Positions 1 to 9,316 of a stretch of 64,000 nucleotides of DNA are shown here, piece after piece. Location: the NCBI GenBank assembly GCA_038124025.1, contig JAYPBC010000004.1, positions 45,382 to 109,381 of the forward strand, written 5' to 3'. Below the pieces are notes generated by a model that was not told where the DNA came from, searched no databases, and saw only the letters and a list, made by a program, of their open reading frames with translations. This stretch comes from UBA1275 sp038124025. Its GTDB lineage: Bacteria; Bacteroidota; Rhodothermia; Balneolales; Balneolaceae. The translations under genes and the position numbers were made by a program. Positions within the stretch are counted from its first letter, which is position 1. The number at the start of each line of letters is the position of its first letter.

Positions 1-429
1 TCCTAGTCGAGTCAGTCCCGACGATAAAGACAAACGCCCCCCAGTAGGCATAATGTTCTGATCGATAGAAAGCCCTAAAGACGCCTCAGACTGTGTTCGT
101 GAGGAAAAGGTTACCGTCCCATCGTCCAGCGTATTGGAGAAAATAGATTTGTTGTAGTTGGGAGCGTCACCGGTCAGATTAATACTAGGTAGTAAATCGG
201 CACGAAAACTTCGGAATCTCCACTTTGCTGATAAGAGCGCGTAACGAGCTGCTCTGGACAAAGGACTATTCAACTTAGCGTATTCAATGCTTTGCTCTAA
301 GCCAAATAATCGAGTAGAAGATGTGGATTCCGTTATTGCTTGCTTTTGGGCGGTTACCGTTTGAGAAAATGTAGGCGAAATAGTCAACATACATCCTAAA
401 AAAATCAGGCTAATTATTCGTTTATTCAT
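1..429 (-). CDS. TolC-family outer membrane efflux protein (N-terminal part, cut by window edge)
   Basis: Reading the minus strand from the ATG at 429 gives 143 uninterrupted codons running off the left edge. The protein starts with a signal peptide (MNKRIISLIFLGCMLTIS, then a cleavage-like SPTFSQ), followed by LEQSIEYAKLNSPLSRAARY, the typical first helix of TolC-type channels, and a beta-strand-like stretch (ASLGLSIDQNIMPTGGRLSL). The start overlaps the last 8 bases of the MacB-type permease, so the two are translationally coupled. The gene order adaptor-permease-TolC supports a role as outer membrane exit duct. Only the N-terminal third is visible, so family assignment is good but substrate is unknown. 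Confidence 0.8.
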   Translation of the reverse strand, partial: MNKRIISLIFLGCMLTISPTFSQTVTAQKQAITESTSSTRLFGLEQSIEYAKLNSPLSRAARYALLSAKWRFRSFRADLLPSINLTGDAPNYNKSIFSNTLDDGTVTFSSRTQSEASLGLSIDQNIMPTGGRLSLSSGLTRLG

Positions 430-1804
430 GGCGTAATGCGTGTACAGGATCTTGTTGGGCAGCTCTTCGGGCGGGCATAAATCCAAATATTACCCCTATA
501 ACCAAGGCTACTCCAAATGAAATGATGATAGAAAACGGACTTACAATGGTTGCGATATCAGCCGTCCATTCAATGGCAAAACTAAAAATTACTCCTAAAA
601 ATATCCCTACCAAACCACCACCTACACTCAATGCTAGAGACTCAGTTAAAAACTGCAATTCGATATCTTTTTTTTGAGCACCTACAGCCAAACGGAGACC
701 AATTTCTTTGTAACGCTCCACCACTGATGCCAGCATGATGTTCATGATACCAATCCCACCAACAATGAGAGAAATAGAGGCAATGGAAGACAGCACAATA
801 TTGAAAATACGCTTGGTACGTTGCTCTTGTTGAAGCAGCTGTTCTGGAACAATTATTTCATAATCTACTACTCCATTATGACGGCGCTTAAGCATTCGAG
901 ATAACACCTCTGCTATTGAGACACTATATTCAGAATCACTGACCCGAACGATGACCTTATCGAGTTGGTGATAATTCACGCTCGATGCCTCTTCTGCATC
1001 CTCAGAGCTAGCTTCACCCGAAAAAAACAATCCTCTACCTCTTCCAAATCCAGCACCACTTGCATCAATATCGTCTTTTGTCACCAATGCTCTATTTTTA
1101 AAGCGTAATAGTACGGTCGTAACAGGGGCGAAAATATCTAAGTTATAATTGCGGATACCTAAGCGCTCGATATTTTCGGTGCTCAATTCTTTTTTCTGTA
1201 ATACACCAACTACCGTAAGCCACAGGTTTCCTACTTTTATTTTTTTCCCAATTGGATTTTCACCAGGGAAAAACTTGGTTTTTACATCATATCCAATGAC
1301 ACAAACAGGCTCTGCTCGCTCGATTTGGGTCAGATTAAAGTTGTTCCCTTCAACCACATCAAAACTATTGATATCAAAGTATTCCTCACTCACTCCTACA
1401 ATTTTTCCACTTCTCATTCTGGCTTTTCTTATAAAATTGGATTCGAATACGATTTCGGGACTTATGTATTCTACTTCTGGAACCAACTCTCTAATACTAT
1501 CAATATCGTGTAGGGTTAAACCAGGAGAATATTTGTTTGATTCACCTTCACCACTTTCTTCTCCAACCTGCCCTTCTGTTTGCTCAAGTGTCGGCTGAAT
1601 AATTACATTATTCGTACCCAAGAGTTCCATTTGACTGAGGACTTCTTGTTGTGCACCACTACCAATTGCCAACATCGCTATGACCGAAGCTACACCAAAA
1701 ATAATTCCTAAAGAGGTTAGTAGGGCTCGCAACTTATTACGTTGTATGGCCTCTAACGCAATATCTAAATTGTATAGAAGCTTTTGGCTGTTAATCTTAC
1801 TCAT
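422..1804 (-). CDS. MacB-like ABC transporter permease (FtsX fold)
   Basis: 460 residues. One N-terminal membrane helix (LTSLGIIFGVASVIAMLAIG, about 29-48), a large periplasmic MacB_PCD-type domain (about 50-330), then three C-terminal helices (about 335-450) ending in the FtsX-family signature PARRAAQQDPVHALRHE. There is no ATPase domain, unlike E. coli MacB, so a separate ABC ATPase must exist; none lies between here and the adaptor. It overlaps the adaptor gene by 4 bp upstream and the TolC-like gene by 8 bp downstream, so one operon is clear. It likely forms the inner membrane part of a tripartite pump for drugs, peptides or lipids; the substrate cannot be read from sequence. Confidence 0.88.
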   Translation of the reverse strand: MSKINSQKLLYNLDIALEAIQRNKLRALLTSLGIIFGVASVIAMLAIGSGAQQEVLSQMELLGTNNVIIQPTLEQTEGQVGEESGEGESNKYSPGLTLHDIDSIRELVPEVEYISPEIVFESNFIRKARMRSGKIVGVSEEYFDINSFDVVEGNNFNLTQIERAEPVCVIGYDVKTKFFPGENPIGKKIKVGNLWLTVVGVLQKKELSTENIERLGIRNYNLDIFAPVTTVLLRFKNRALVTKDDIDASGAGFGRGRGLFFSGEASSEDAEEASSVNYHQLDKVIVRVSDSEYSVSIAEVLSRMLKRRHNGVVDYEIIVPEQLLQQEQRTKRIFNIVLSSIASISLIVGGIGIMNIMLASVVERYKEIGLRLAVGAQKKDIELQFLTESLALSVGGGLVGIFLGVIFSFAIEWTADIATIVSPFSIIISFGVALVIGVIFGFMPARRAAQQDPVHALRHE

Positions 1805-3066
1805 GGGTTCAATTTCACCTCATCCAGTGAGATACGGATTCTCTCAAAACCAGAAGTGTCCGACGGCAAGCTTAAAAACAGCTCATCATTTTCCGAAATA
1901 CCCTTATTGATAACAGCCTCGTTCTCATTCACCAATCCTAATTCCACTTCTTGTAACACAACATCCAAACCATCTCTTTTATATACGAAGGTTAATGAGT
2001 CCTCTGCATGAATAGTCTCTAATGGTACAGCTAAGGCATTTTCTAACGAAGCTATCTTAATTCGGTTACTTGTGGTCATAGCTGGTCGTAGTAAGCTGTC
2101 GGGTTCATTTATCTGAATGACAACTTCAAATACCTTTGAATCGTAATTCTTACGTTGCTCTCCAATATTTGCCACATCGGTAACAACACCAGTAAGTATT
2201 TTATCTGGTACTGCGTCCAAGCCTACCTCTACCAACTGACCTAATTCAATTTTTTGTATATCTACCTCATTCACATAAGTGACTGATTCCATCACGGTAA
2301 AATCTGGTAACTCCGCTACAACAGGACTCCAAGCGCTAATCTGTTCCCCCTCGGTGATCTTAGAGCCATCCCAATTCCTGCGGTATATAATCATACCTTG
2401 ATCTGGCGCATAAACAGTAAACTGAACCATGAGTTCGCGAATCTTTACAATTTCATTGCGTTTTTTTTGTAACTCAGTCTCAACTTCTTTTAACTGCGCT
2501 TCCGATTGTTTTACCTTGGTTTGATAGTTTTTTGTTTCCTGATTTAATTGACGTATTGCCCTATCTAATTCTATCTCTGCCTGCCGTTGTACCGCAGGAG
2601 ACTCATACTTCGACTGATCCACCTCTATCTGACGCTCTTCCAAAGCGAATCGCAGGTTAATAAGATTATCTCTAGCCTGTGACAGGGTTAGAGTGGTATC
2701 TAATTGTGCTTGAATTACCTGAGATTCAGCGGACTGTACATCTAATTGGGCATCTTGAAGTTTCCCCATTATTTCTGATCGATCCAATTCGGCTACAAAA
2801 TCACCTTCCTTAACAATACTACCCTCAGGAATAAGCCGCTGAATGAGCATATTATTTACTCGAAAGTCTCTTGCACCTTGTGGGCCTCTTATCTCAACAG
2901 AATTTTTTGCCCTGAGTTCCCCAGTAGTGGTAACATCTACCTCAAAACTTCCTACTCTAGGAGTGGTATATAAGTCAATAAAACCGGTAGCTTCGCTTCG
3001 GTTAAATAACCAAAGTGCTAATAGCAACACCACAAGGGTGCCTGGTATGAGTATTCTTTTTTTCAT
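1801..3066 (-). CDS. HlyD/MacA-type periplasmic adaptor subunit of the efflux pump
   Basis: Membrane-anchored adaptor linking the permease with the TolC-like channel. From the ATG at 3066 the protein opens with MKKRILIPGTLVVLLLALWLF, a single anchor helix; a TTG at 3105 would add 13 residues but its AAGGA is only one base away, so the ATG is preferred, although it has no good ribosome site either. A barrel-sandwich/lipoyl half follows (EGDFVAELDRS), then a long coiled coil rich in E, Q and K (roughly residues 90-215), the second half-motif, and a beta-barrel region (LRPAMTTSNRIKIA). It overlaps the permease by 4 bp. Assignment as RND/MacA-like adaptor is firm; cargo unknown. Confidence 0.88.
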   Translation of the reverse strand: MKKRILIPGTLVVLLLALWLFNRSEATGFIDLYTTPRVGSFEVDVTTTGELRAKNSVEIRGPQGARDFRVNNMLIQRLIPEGSIVKEGDFVAELDRSEIMGKLQDAQLDVQSAESQVIQAQLDTTLTLSQARDNLINLRFALEERQIEVDQSKYESPAVQRQAEIELDRAIRQLNQETKNYQTKVKQSEAQLKEVETELQKKRNEIVKIRELMVQFTVYAPDQGMIIYRRNWDGSKITEGEQISAWSPVVAELPDFTVMESVTYVNEVDIQKIELGQLVEVGLDAVPDKILTGVVTDVANIGEQRKNYDSKVFEVVIQINEPDSLLRPAMTTSNRIKIASLENALAVPLETIHAEDSLTFVYKRDGLDVVLQEVELGLVNENEAVINKGISENDELFLSLPSDTSGFERIRISLDEVKLNP

Positions 3067-3231
3067 GGAATTAGGGATATAGTATGAATCGGTATTCTTT
3101 TTCAATTCCTTATTGAACCCAAGAATTTTTACAAGGAATAAATAAATAGTAGGTACAAATTACAGTTTTTGTGCCATTGTACTCTTTTAATAAGATACGT
3201 CAGACAAACTCTAACGGTTACACCCGAAATA

Positions 3232-3642
3232 TTATTTTACATTAAGTCCTGTTTCCAGACTATAGGTGGTTGCATGTTGAGAATAATCCGTTACTGTTTT
3301 TGGATTGTTTTGATCATCCACTACTATAACACGGGGTTTGTGGGCCTGGGCTTCCTCTGGGGACATTTCTGCATAAGCTATAACAATAATTCGGTCACCA
3401 ATTTGGGTTAGCCTAGCTGCTGCGCCATTTAAACAGCACACTCTCGAACCCCTCTCTCCTGGAATGGTATAGGTTTCTAGTCGCTGACCGTTCGTGATGT
3501 TCAGTACCTGTACTTTTTCGTAGGGAAGTAATTGAGCTTGATCTAATAAATCCTGGTCAATGGTAATGCTACCCTCATACATCAGATTAGCTTCGGTAAC
3601 CACCATCTGGTGCAATTTAGATTTAAACATAGTTACTTTCAT
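3232..3642 (-). CDS. panD: Aspartate 1-decarboxylase (pyruvoyl enzyme)
   Basis: Makes beta-alanine from aspartate for pantothenate and CoA. The self-cleavage site is present: in YEGSITIDQDLL the Gly-Ser bond is cut and the Ser becomes the pyruvoyl group. PYEKVQVLNITNGQRLETY and the NGAAARL segment are family hallmarks. The length fits the usual 115-140 residues. Two starts are possible, GTG at 3645 and ATG at 3642. AAGGAG (minus strand, 3650-3655) lies 7 bases before the ATG, which decides for 3642. It follows panC with stop and start interlocked (TGATG), so the two are co-translated. Confidence 0.95.
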   Translation of the reverse strand: MKVTMFKSKLHQMVVTEANLMYEGSITIDQDLLDQAQLLPYEKVQVLNITNGQRLETYTIPGERGSRVCCLNGAAARLTQIGDRIIVIAYAEMSPEEAQAHKPRVIVVDDQNNPKTVTDYSQHATTYSLETGLNVK

Positions 3643-4514
3643 CACGATTCTCCTTTGATCAGTATTTTGTTCGTGAAGATTACATTGTCAATTAGGCGAG
3701 CTTTGCCGAGATATGCAGCTACTGCAATTAAATATCGTTGTCCACCCGTCAGTTGATGTATTGGTTGCAGATTATCGATATCAAAGATACCAAAATAATC
3801 ATTCCGAAAACCTGCGTCAGTTAAGGTCCGTTGTATATTTTGAAACATGGTGGGTAAGTCTTTCATTCCTTGCTCAATTTGGTGTTGAGCAGACAACAAG
3901 CTTTTATAGATTAGAGGAGCTATTTCTCTTTCATTTGGCGTCAAATATGCATTTCTACTGCTTAAGGCTAAGCCATCTGAAGCACGCTCAATAGGGGCCA
4001 TTAGTAACTTCAAACCGTGATTAAATTCTTCAACTAGCGCTTCAATCACCTTAAACTGCTGGTAGTCTTTTTGTCCAAATATTGCTAAATCAGGCTCTAC
4101 AATATTAAATAACTTATTTACCACTAAGGCTATCCCTTGAAAATACCCCTTACGACTCGCACCATCCAGATATTGATTTAGCGTATGAACCTCTAAACTA
4201 AAGAAAAGTTCTTCATTGTACATACCCTGTGTGTCAGGAGTAAAGACCAATGAAACCCCTTCTTGTTTACAAAAACTCAGATCTTGCTCTAGTGTAGTAG
4301 GATAGGTTGCAAAATCTTCATTTGGAGCAAATTGTTTGGGGTTCACATATATGGATACCACTACCTCATCGGAGTTTTTCCTTGCCAATCGAATGAGTGA
4401 CAAGTGGCCATCATGCAGTGCCCCCATGGTAGGTACAAAAGAGACTTTTTTTCCATTTTGCTTGTAGCCCCGAATAATACTTCGCAGCTCTGGTATATGC
4501 CCAGTGACTTGCAT
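3642..4514 (-). CDS. panC: Pantothenate synthetase (pantoate-beta-alanine ligase)
   Basis: Condenses pantoate and beta-alanine using ATP, in the cytoplasm. 290 residues, the normal length. It carries the adenylylation motif VPTMGALHDGHLSLI with the HxGH pair (around 34-37), the FGQKDYQQ motif for nucleotide and pantoate binding, and SSRNAYL (KMSKS-equivalent). It starts only two bases after the E2 gene on the same strand and overlaps panD, so panC-panD are the distal genes of the E2 operon. The product of panD is a substrate here, which explains the coupling. No anomalies. Confidence 0.96.
   Translation of the reverse strand: MQVTGHIPELRSIIRGYKQNGKKVSFVPTMGALHDGHLSLIRLARKNSDEVVVSIYVNPKQFAPNEDFATYPTTLEQDLSFCKQEGVSLVFTPDTQGMYNEELFFSLEVHTLNQYLDGASRKGYFQGIALVVNKLFNIVEPDLAIFGQKDYQQFKVIEALVEEFNHGLKLLMAPIERASDGLALSSRNAYLTPNEREIAPLIYKSLLSAQHQIEQGMKDLPTMFQNIQRTLTDAGFRNDYFGIFDIDNLQPIHQLTGGQRYLIAVAAYLGKARLIDNVIFTNKILIKGES
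3650..3655 (-). promoter_or_regulatory. Ribosome binding site of panD inside the end of panC
   Basis: AAGGAG on the minus strand, 7 bases before the ATG at 3642 and 4 before the alternative GTG at 3645. The spacing favours the ATG. It lies within the last codons of panC, so translation of panD can be reinitiated from panC. Confidence 0.6.
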
Positions 4515-4516
4515 CC

Positions 4517-6340
4517 TTAAATATCTCGATGCTCGTCGAACTGTTCTAAAATCTCTTTAACCCTACTCACAAATGCGCCACCATGCGCTCCATCAATGAT
4601 TCGATGATCGTAACTCATGGACAAATACATCATGTGGCGTATAGCAATAACATCACCCTGTTGCGTTTCCATGACCATAGGCCGCTTAACTATTGCACCA
4701 GTACCAATGATGGCAACTTGGGGTTGGTTTATGATGGGGGTCCCCATTAAGTTTCCGACACTTCCATAGTTGGTTAAGGTGATGGTTCCACCAGCTAAAT
4801 CGTCTGGAGTTAATTTTTTGCTTCGTGCCTTTTGGGCCACATTATTTACTTCTTCAGCTAATCCTACCAAGTTCATTTGCTGTGCTTTTTTCATCACAGG
4901 TACGATTAAACCACCTTCTCCGCCATTACCCAAGGCAACTGCAATACCGAAATTAATGTCTTTTTTAACATGTATTTCATCACCTACTACCGAACTATTC
5001 ATCATTGGATATTCCAACATAGCCTTGATGATCGCTTCTACAAACAATGGGGTAAAGGTTAATTTTACTCCGGTCTTTTGTTGAAAAGCCTGCTTGTGTT
5101 TATTTCTCCATTGTACTAGGCTTGTTACATCGACTTCGGCAAAAGTGGTCACATGAGCAGAAGTCTGCTTAGAACGAACCATATGCTCAGATATCATCTT
5201 GCGCATACGATCCATTTTGATAACTTCAACCTCACCTTTTGGGCTTCTTGACACATCGAGTTGTCCTGCTTGAATGGAGTCGGCACTTTCTTGAGGTGCT
5301 GCTTTGCCAGAACCAGAGGCCTGACTCCCTGGACGAGTTAAAGAAACGGTGGTAGTTGACGAACTAGTTTCAGTCGATCCAGTACTTCGATTAGAAAGGT
5401 AGCTTAAAATGTCTTTTTTGGTTACACGGCCACCTTGACCCGTACCTTGGATAGTTTCTAATTCTTGAGCGCTAACCCCTTCTTCTTTGGCAATTGATCG
5501 TACAAGGGGAGAGAAAAATTGACCGTCGGAACTTTCCCTAGGAATGTCACTAGCCGGTTCTCCTGAAGATGGAGCTAACTGAGCGGTTAAATCTTCTGGC
5601 TTCATCGCTGCAATTTGCTCCTTGGTTAACTGGGTAACTGCTGGTGCAGCACTTATCGTATCATTGGAGGTACTTGCAGCTGATGGGGAAGAACTCACAG
5701 AAACCTCTTCGCCGAGTGCGATGACTGCAATTACCTGACCTACTTCAATGGTATCATCGGCTTCTGCTTTAATTTCTACTAAGGTTCCTTTTACAGGTGA
5801 AGGAACTTCTGAGTCCACTTTATCAGTAGAAATTTCAAGGATTGTTTCATCTTCTTCAACGGTATCCCCTACCTCCTTCATCCATCCTATAACCGTTGCT
5901 TCAACAACGGACTCTCCCATTTGAGGCATAATCACATCCACTGTTTCCATAGAATCTTGGGATGTTGATTTTGCGACTTCTACCTGAGACGCTGTTGACT
6001 CGGTTTTGGTCGGCGGCGTTTCGGCGACTTGGTCTGGTGTATTATCAGATTCAGGCTCTGCTGTTGGTTCAGCAGCAACTATTTCCGACACCGATGCTGC
6101 GTCAGTTTCAATCCTAGCAATGGGTTTCCCTACTTCAATGGTCTCTCCCTCTTCAACTAATATTTCTACCAAGATCCCCGCCTCAGGAGAAGGGACTTCA
6201 CTGTCTACTTTATCTGTAGCAATTTCCAACAGGGTTTCATCAACTTCTACAGTATCCCCTATTTGTTTGGTCCACTCAATTACCGTGCCTTCCATTATCG
6301 ATTCACCCATTTGGGGCATCATTACATCGACCTTAGCCAT
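4517..6340 (-). CDS. 2-oxoacid dehydrogenase complex E2 (dihydrolipoamide acyltransferase), two lipoyl domains
   Basis: Core acyltransferase of a 2-oxoacid dehydrogenase complex, moving an acyl group from E1 to CoA. Domains in order: lipoyl domain 1 (1-80, lipoyl lysine K44 in EIATDKVDSEVP), acidic Pro/Ser/Thr linker, lipoyl domain 2 (133-210, K174 in EISTDKVDSEVP), linker, peripheral subunit-binding domain (about 272-315, SPLVRSIAKEEGVSAQEL), Ser/Thr/Gly-rich linker, and catalytic domain (about 375-607) with the active-site SYDHRIIDGAHGG (H579, D583). The two lipoyl domains are clear tandem duplicates. Whether the substrate is pyruvate, 2-oxoglutarate or branched-chain 2-oxoacids is not decidable; E1 and E3 are not in the window. 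First gene of the panC-panD operon. Confidence 0.93.
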   Translation of the reverse strand: MAKVDVMMPQMGESIMEGTVIEWTKQIGDTVEVDETLLEIATDKVDSEVPSPEAGILVEILVEEGETIEVGKPIARIETDAASVSEIVAAEPTAEPESDNTPDQVAETPPTKTESTASQVEVAKSTSQDSMETVDVIMPQMGESVVEATVIGWMKEVGDTVEEDETILEISTDKVDSEVPSPVKGTLVEIKAEADDTIEVGQVIAVIALGEEVSVSSSPSAASTSNDTISAAPAVTQLTKEQIAAMKPEDLTAQLAPSSGEPASDIPRESSDGQFFSPLVRSIAKEEGVSAQELETIQGTGQGGRVTKKDILSYLSNRSTGSTETSSSTTTVSLTRPGSQASGSGKAAPQESADSIQAGQLDVSRSPKGEVEVIKMDRMRKMISEHMVRSKQTSAHVTTFAEVDVTSLVQWRNKHKQAFQQKTGVKLTFTPLFVEAIIKAMLEYPMMNSSVVGDEIHVKKDINFGIAVALGNGGEGGLIVPVMKKAQQMNLVGLAEEVNNVAQKARSKKLTPDDLAGGTITLTNYGSVGNLMGTPIINQPQVAIIGTGAIVKRPMVMETQQGDVIAIRHMMYLSMSYDHRIIDGAHGGAFVSRVKEILEQFDEHRDI

Positions 6341-6523
6341 ATTATATAAATTTTGTTTATCGTAGGATTATTTTGTGTCTATTTTTGTACAGGTAAACAA
6401 ACACAGTAAAGTTCTCTATTATTTTTAAGACATCAAATCAAAAAATAGCCACTAAGTAAGCAAAAATCCCCCTTTTACAACTTACCATATAGTAAGTTCT
6501 GCGCATTCAAAGCCCTACACTGA
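6341..6523. other. Intergenic region with a palindromic element, upstream of the E2 operon
   Basis: This 183-base AT-rich spacer must hold the promoter of the minus-strand E2-panC-panD operon. It contains one copy of an 18-base imperfect palindrome (6480-6497); a second copy begins at 6519 and overlaps the end of the next gene. A related half-site (ACTAAGTAAG) lies at 6451-6460. No riboswitch-like structure was recognised. Confidence 0.4.
6480..6497. repeat. 18-bp imperfect palindrome, copy 1 (ACTTACCATATAGTAAGT)
   Basis: Near-symmetric element with ACTTAC and GTAAGT arms around an AT core. Close relatives lie at 6519-6536 and 12311-12328. It could be an operator; no bound regulator is known from this sequence. 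Confidence 0.45.
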
Positions 6524-6536
6524 CTACATAGTAAGT
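6519..6536. repeat. 18-bp imperfect palindrome, copy 2 (ACTGACTACATAGTAAGT)
   Basis: On the minus strand it reads ACTTACTATGTAGTCAGT. Compared with the copy at 12311 it differs at two of 18 positions. It overlaps the last codons and stop of the PLP enzyme gene, so part of its sequence is also coding. Confidence 0.45.
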
Positions 6537-7669
6537 GATGACTCCACCGCCTGTTTAACATCCCTTTTCAAATCCTCAATATGTTCCAAGCCTACACTAA
6601 GGCGAATTAAATTATTTGGAGTTTCAGATAAAGGACCTTCGGTAGATTTTCTGTGCTCCCATATACTTTCAATACCACCCAGACTAGTGGCCGCCTTAAT
6701 TAGTTGTGACGTTGCCACCACATTTTTTGCCCTTATCTCTCCTCCATCTATCAGAAATGATATCATACCACCAAACGCACGCATTTGTTCTTTGGCTATG
6801 CTATGCCCTGGATGGGTCTCTAAACCAGGATAGAACACCTCTTTTATCCCCGGTAATTGCGTCATAAATTCGGCTAAATGGAAAGCATTTTCGTTATGTG
6901 CTCTCATTCGATAGGGAAAACTGCGAATACTCCTGCATAACATCCATGCGTCGAAGGGAGAAGGCACCCCTCCCTGCAAAATTTGTACACTACGTACCCG
7001 ATCCATTAAGGGTCCGGATTCTTTAACAATAACCGCACCACCAATAAGATCCGAGTGGCCTCCCAAATATTTGGTTGTAGAGTGAATAACAAGATCCACA
7101 CCAAAGTCGATTGGATTCATATTATAAGGAGTAGGCCAGGTATTATCTACGGCTACAACCACCTCTTGTTGATGAGCCCAACGCACAATGGCCTTTACAT
7201 CAGTGATAAACATTTGAGGATTTGAAGGCGTTTCTATCCATATCATTCGAGTATTCTTCTTTGCGGCGGCTTGCACGGCCTCCAATTGTGTCATATCCAC
7301 AAAATCAATTTCAAGCCCCCAACGCTCTGAAAATTCCCACATAAGCTTTCTGGTGCCAAAGTAAACATCATTAGGAATGAGTACATGATCCCCATGTGAA
7401 AGGGTTTGAAATACAGCGTTAATAGCTGCAATTCCTGATGAAAATGCGGCAGCATCTGCACCCTTTTCCATCTCGCATAACACCTTTTCAAGTTCCATAC
7501 GATTTGGATTTTGCAATCTACTATATTTTAAATCTCCTTGTTTATGCTCTCCTTTTGTGTGTTCATAAATCGTAGACATTTCAATACCCGGAACAATGGG
7601 GGTGTTTTCTGTGCTTTTAATTCTCATGCTACCATGTATGGCAACGGTCTCGATATGGGTACTTTTCAT
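6524..7669 (-). CDS. Cys/Met metabolism PLP-dependent enzyme (cystathionine gamma-synthase/lyase type)
   Basis: 381 residues, the normal length for the family. The PLP lysine is K200 in HSTTKYLGGHSDLIGG; SSGIAAINAVF (77-87) binds the cofactor phosphate and VDNTWPTPY (174-182) contains the Asp that pairs with the PLP nitrogen. The TWPTPY variant replaces the more usual TFATPY. YSRLQNPNRMELE (49-61) matches the YSRxxNPTR signature contributed to the neighbouring active site. Synthase, beta/gamma-lyase and related activities cannot be separated by sight. Transcribed alone, with its end abutting the E2 upstream region. Confidence 0.9.
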   Translation of the reverse strand: MKSTHIETVAIHGSMRIKSTENTPIVPGIEMSTIYEHTKGEHKQGDLKYSRLQNPNRMELEKVLCEMEKGADAAAFSSGIAAINAVFQTLSHGDHVLIPNDVYFGTRKLMWEFSERWGLEIDFVDMTQLEAVQAAAKKNTRMIWIETPSNPQMFITDVKAIVRWAHQQEVVVAVDNTWPTPYNMNPIDFGVDLVIHSTTKYLGGHSDLIGGAVIVKESGPLMDRVRSVQILQGGVPSPFDAWMLCRSIRSFPYRMRAHNENAFHLAEFMTQLPGIKEVFYPGLETHPGHSIAKEQMRAFGGMISFLIDGGEIRAKNVVATSQLIKAATSLGGIESIWEHRKSTEGPLSETPNNLIRLSVGLEHIEDLKRDVKQAVESSLTM

Positions 7670-7921
7670 GAATGGATGGTTAGAATGATTATTTATACCT
7701 CAAAGCAATATATGTAATGCCTAAAAGTTATTCGACTCTATACTTTAAACACGATTATTACTACCAAATATATCTGCAGTTTACTTTAACATCATAATCA
7801 CCTTCTATTGTAGAAAATAATTACATTGAACTCCATGACTTCAAAAAGCACTATCAAATCCAATAAAGCCCTTAACCCAGCAATCCAAGTTTATGATCAT
7901 CCATCCATGTCCTTCTGGTTA

Positions 7922-9316
7922 ATGAGAGTTAATCCCAACACCACACTAATAGGTCTTTTTCTTCTGTTTTTAAGTGGATGCAGCCTTGAATCAGGCCCTA
8001 GTAATGCAAACGATAACGGGGAACAGGATACAAACCTTGAGGCCGCTAATAACCCTTGTGAAAATAATCTTACTGCGGAATTATACCCCTGTGCTAACAT
8101 AAGCCTGTATGCTCATATTAGCCCTAAAGACTTAGGAGGGCAACAAGTCAATGACATTTGGGGTTGGGTTGACCCAGAAACCTCCAAAGAATATGCTCTA
8201 GTGGGTTTAACCGATGGGGTTAGCTTTGTAGATGTTACAAAGCCAAATGAACCCATTGTTGTAGGCAAATTAGACGAATCGGATTTCCCCTTAAAATATA
8301 CTTCATTCAGCTTAAATGATTTCCCAGCTTGTAATTTAGGACTGGGTAGTACAACTACCGCTAAAGCTGTTTCACAGGGCACTGCTTGGAGAGACATGAA
8401 AGTGTTTGATAACCACATGTTTGTGGTTTCCGATGGACAAATACATGGGATGCAGGTCTTCGATCTCACCAGACTAAGAGCTTTTGATGGTGAATTTATG
8501 CAATTCAAAGAAGATGCACTCTATAAAGACCTGGGTAATGCCCACAACATAGCCATTAACGAAGATAGTGGGTTTGCTTATGCCATCGGAGTCACTCAAG
8601 CAGAAACCTGTGGTTCTAGGAATGAAACCGGCTTGCATATAATCGATATAAACGACCCAAAGAATCCAACATTTGCTGGCTGCTATGCCGATCCGACCAC
8701 AGAATTTAATTCTTCTTTCAGTGCCGGTATAGGATACATACATGATACACAGTGTTTAGACTATAATGGGCCTGATGACCGGTATGCAGGCAAAGAGTTA
8801 TGTTTTAGTTCAGCAGAAGGCGCCGTTGTCATCACCGATGTAAGTGACAAAGAGAACCCTACGACGCTATCCGCTAGCGCCGACCCAAGCATGGCCTACT
8901 CTCACCAAGGCTGGCTTACAGAGGATCATCGATACTTTTTAATGAATGATGAATTAGATGAACTCAATTTTGGACGTACAACCAAGACCTACATTTGGGA
9001 TGTATCTGACATAAAAAAGCCCACCTTTTTAGGGTATCATACGCACAACACCCCATCAATCGACCATAATCTTTATGTGCATCAGGAGTATGTATTACAA
9101 TCAAATTATACTAGCGGACTTCGAATTCTAAACCTTCTTGAGGTAGAAAAAGCAGAATTAAATGAGGTCGCATACTTTGACTCTGAACCTAGTCATAATG
9201 ACGCAAACTTCTCTGGCACATGGAGTAATTATCCCTATTTACCAAGTGGAGTTTTATTGCTAAGTGACATTTACAATGGGCTGTTTATCCTACGACCAGA
9301 TTATTTGGATAAATAA
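7922..9316 (+). CDS. Choice-of-anchor-B family LVIVD-repeat lipoprotein
   Basis: Secreted, probably lipid-anchored beta-propeller-like protein of unknown function. I place the start at the ATG at 7922 because it gives a compact lipoprotein signal peptide (MRVNPNTTLIGLFLLFLSGC) ending in a lipobox; the open frame extends to a TTG at 7826 but those 32 residues are not signal-like. Repeated units of the form DVTKPNEPIVVGKL, DINDPKNPTFAGCY, DVSDKENPTTLS and DVSDIKKPTFLGYH are LVIVD-type propeller blades. SHQGWLTEDHRYFLMNDE and HNLYVH are typical of the choice-of-anchor-B family. Flanked by unrelated genes; likely monocistronic. Confidence 0.82.
   Translation: MRVNPNTTLIGLFLLFLSGCSLESGPSNANDNGEQDTNLEAANNPCENNLTAELYPCANISLYAHISPKDLGGQQVNDIWGWVDPETSKEYALVGLTDGVSFVDVTKPNEPIVVGKLDESDFPLKYTSFSLNDFPACNLGLGSTTTAKAVSQGTAWRDMKVFDNHMFVVSDGQIHGMQVFDLTRLRAFDGEFMQFKEDALYKDLGNAHNIAINEDSGFAYAIGVTQAETCGSRNETGLHIIDINDPKNPTFAGCYADPTTEFNSSFSAGIGYIHDTQCLDYNGPDDRYAGKELCFSSAEGAVVITDVSDKENPTTLSASADPSMAYSHQGWLTEDHRYFLMNDELDELNFGRTTKTYIWDVSDIKKPTFLGYHTHNTPSIDHNLYVHQEYVLQSNYTSGLRILNLLEVEKAELNEVAYFDSEPSHNDANFSGTWSNYPYLPSGVLLLSDIYNGLFILRPDYLDK

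Noticed and set aside
1149..1598. 149-codon open frame on the plus strand opposite the MacB-type permease gene
   Set aside because: It is antisense to a clearly coding permease, has no recognisable motif, and its composition follows from the opposite gene.
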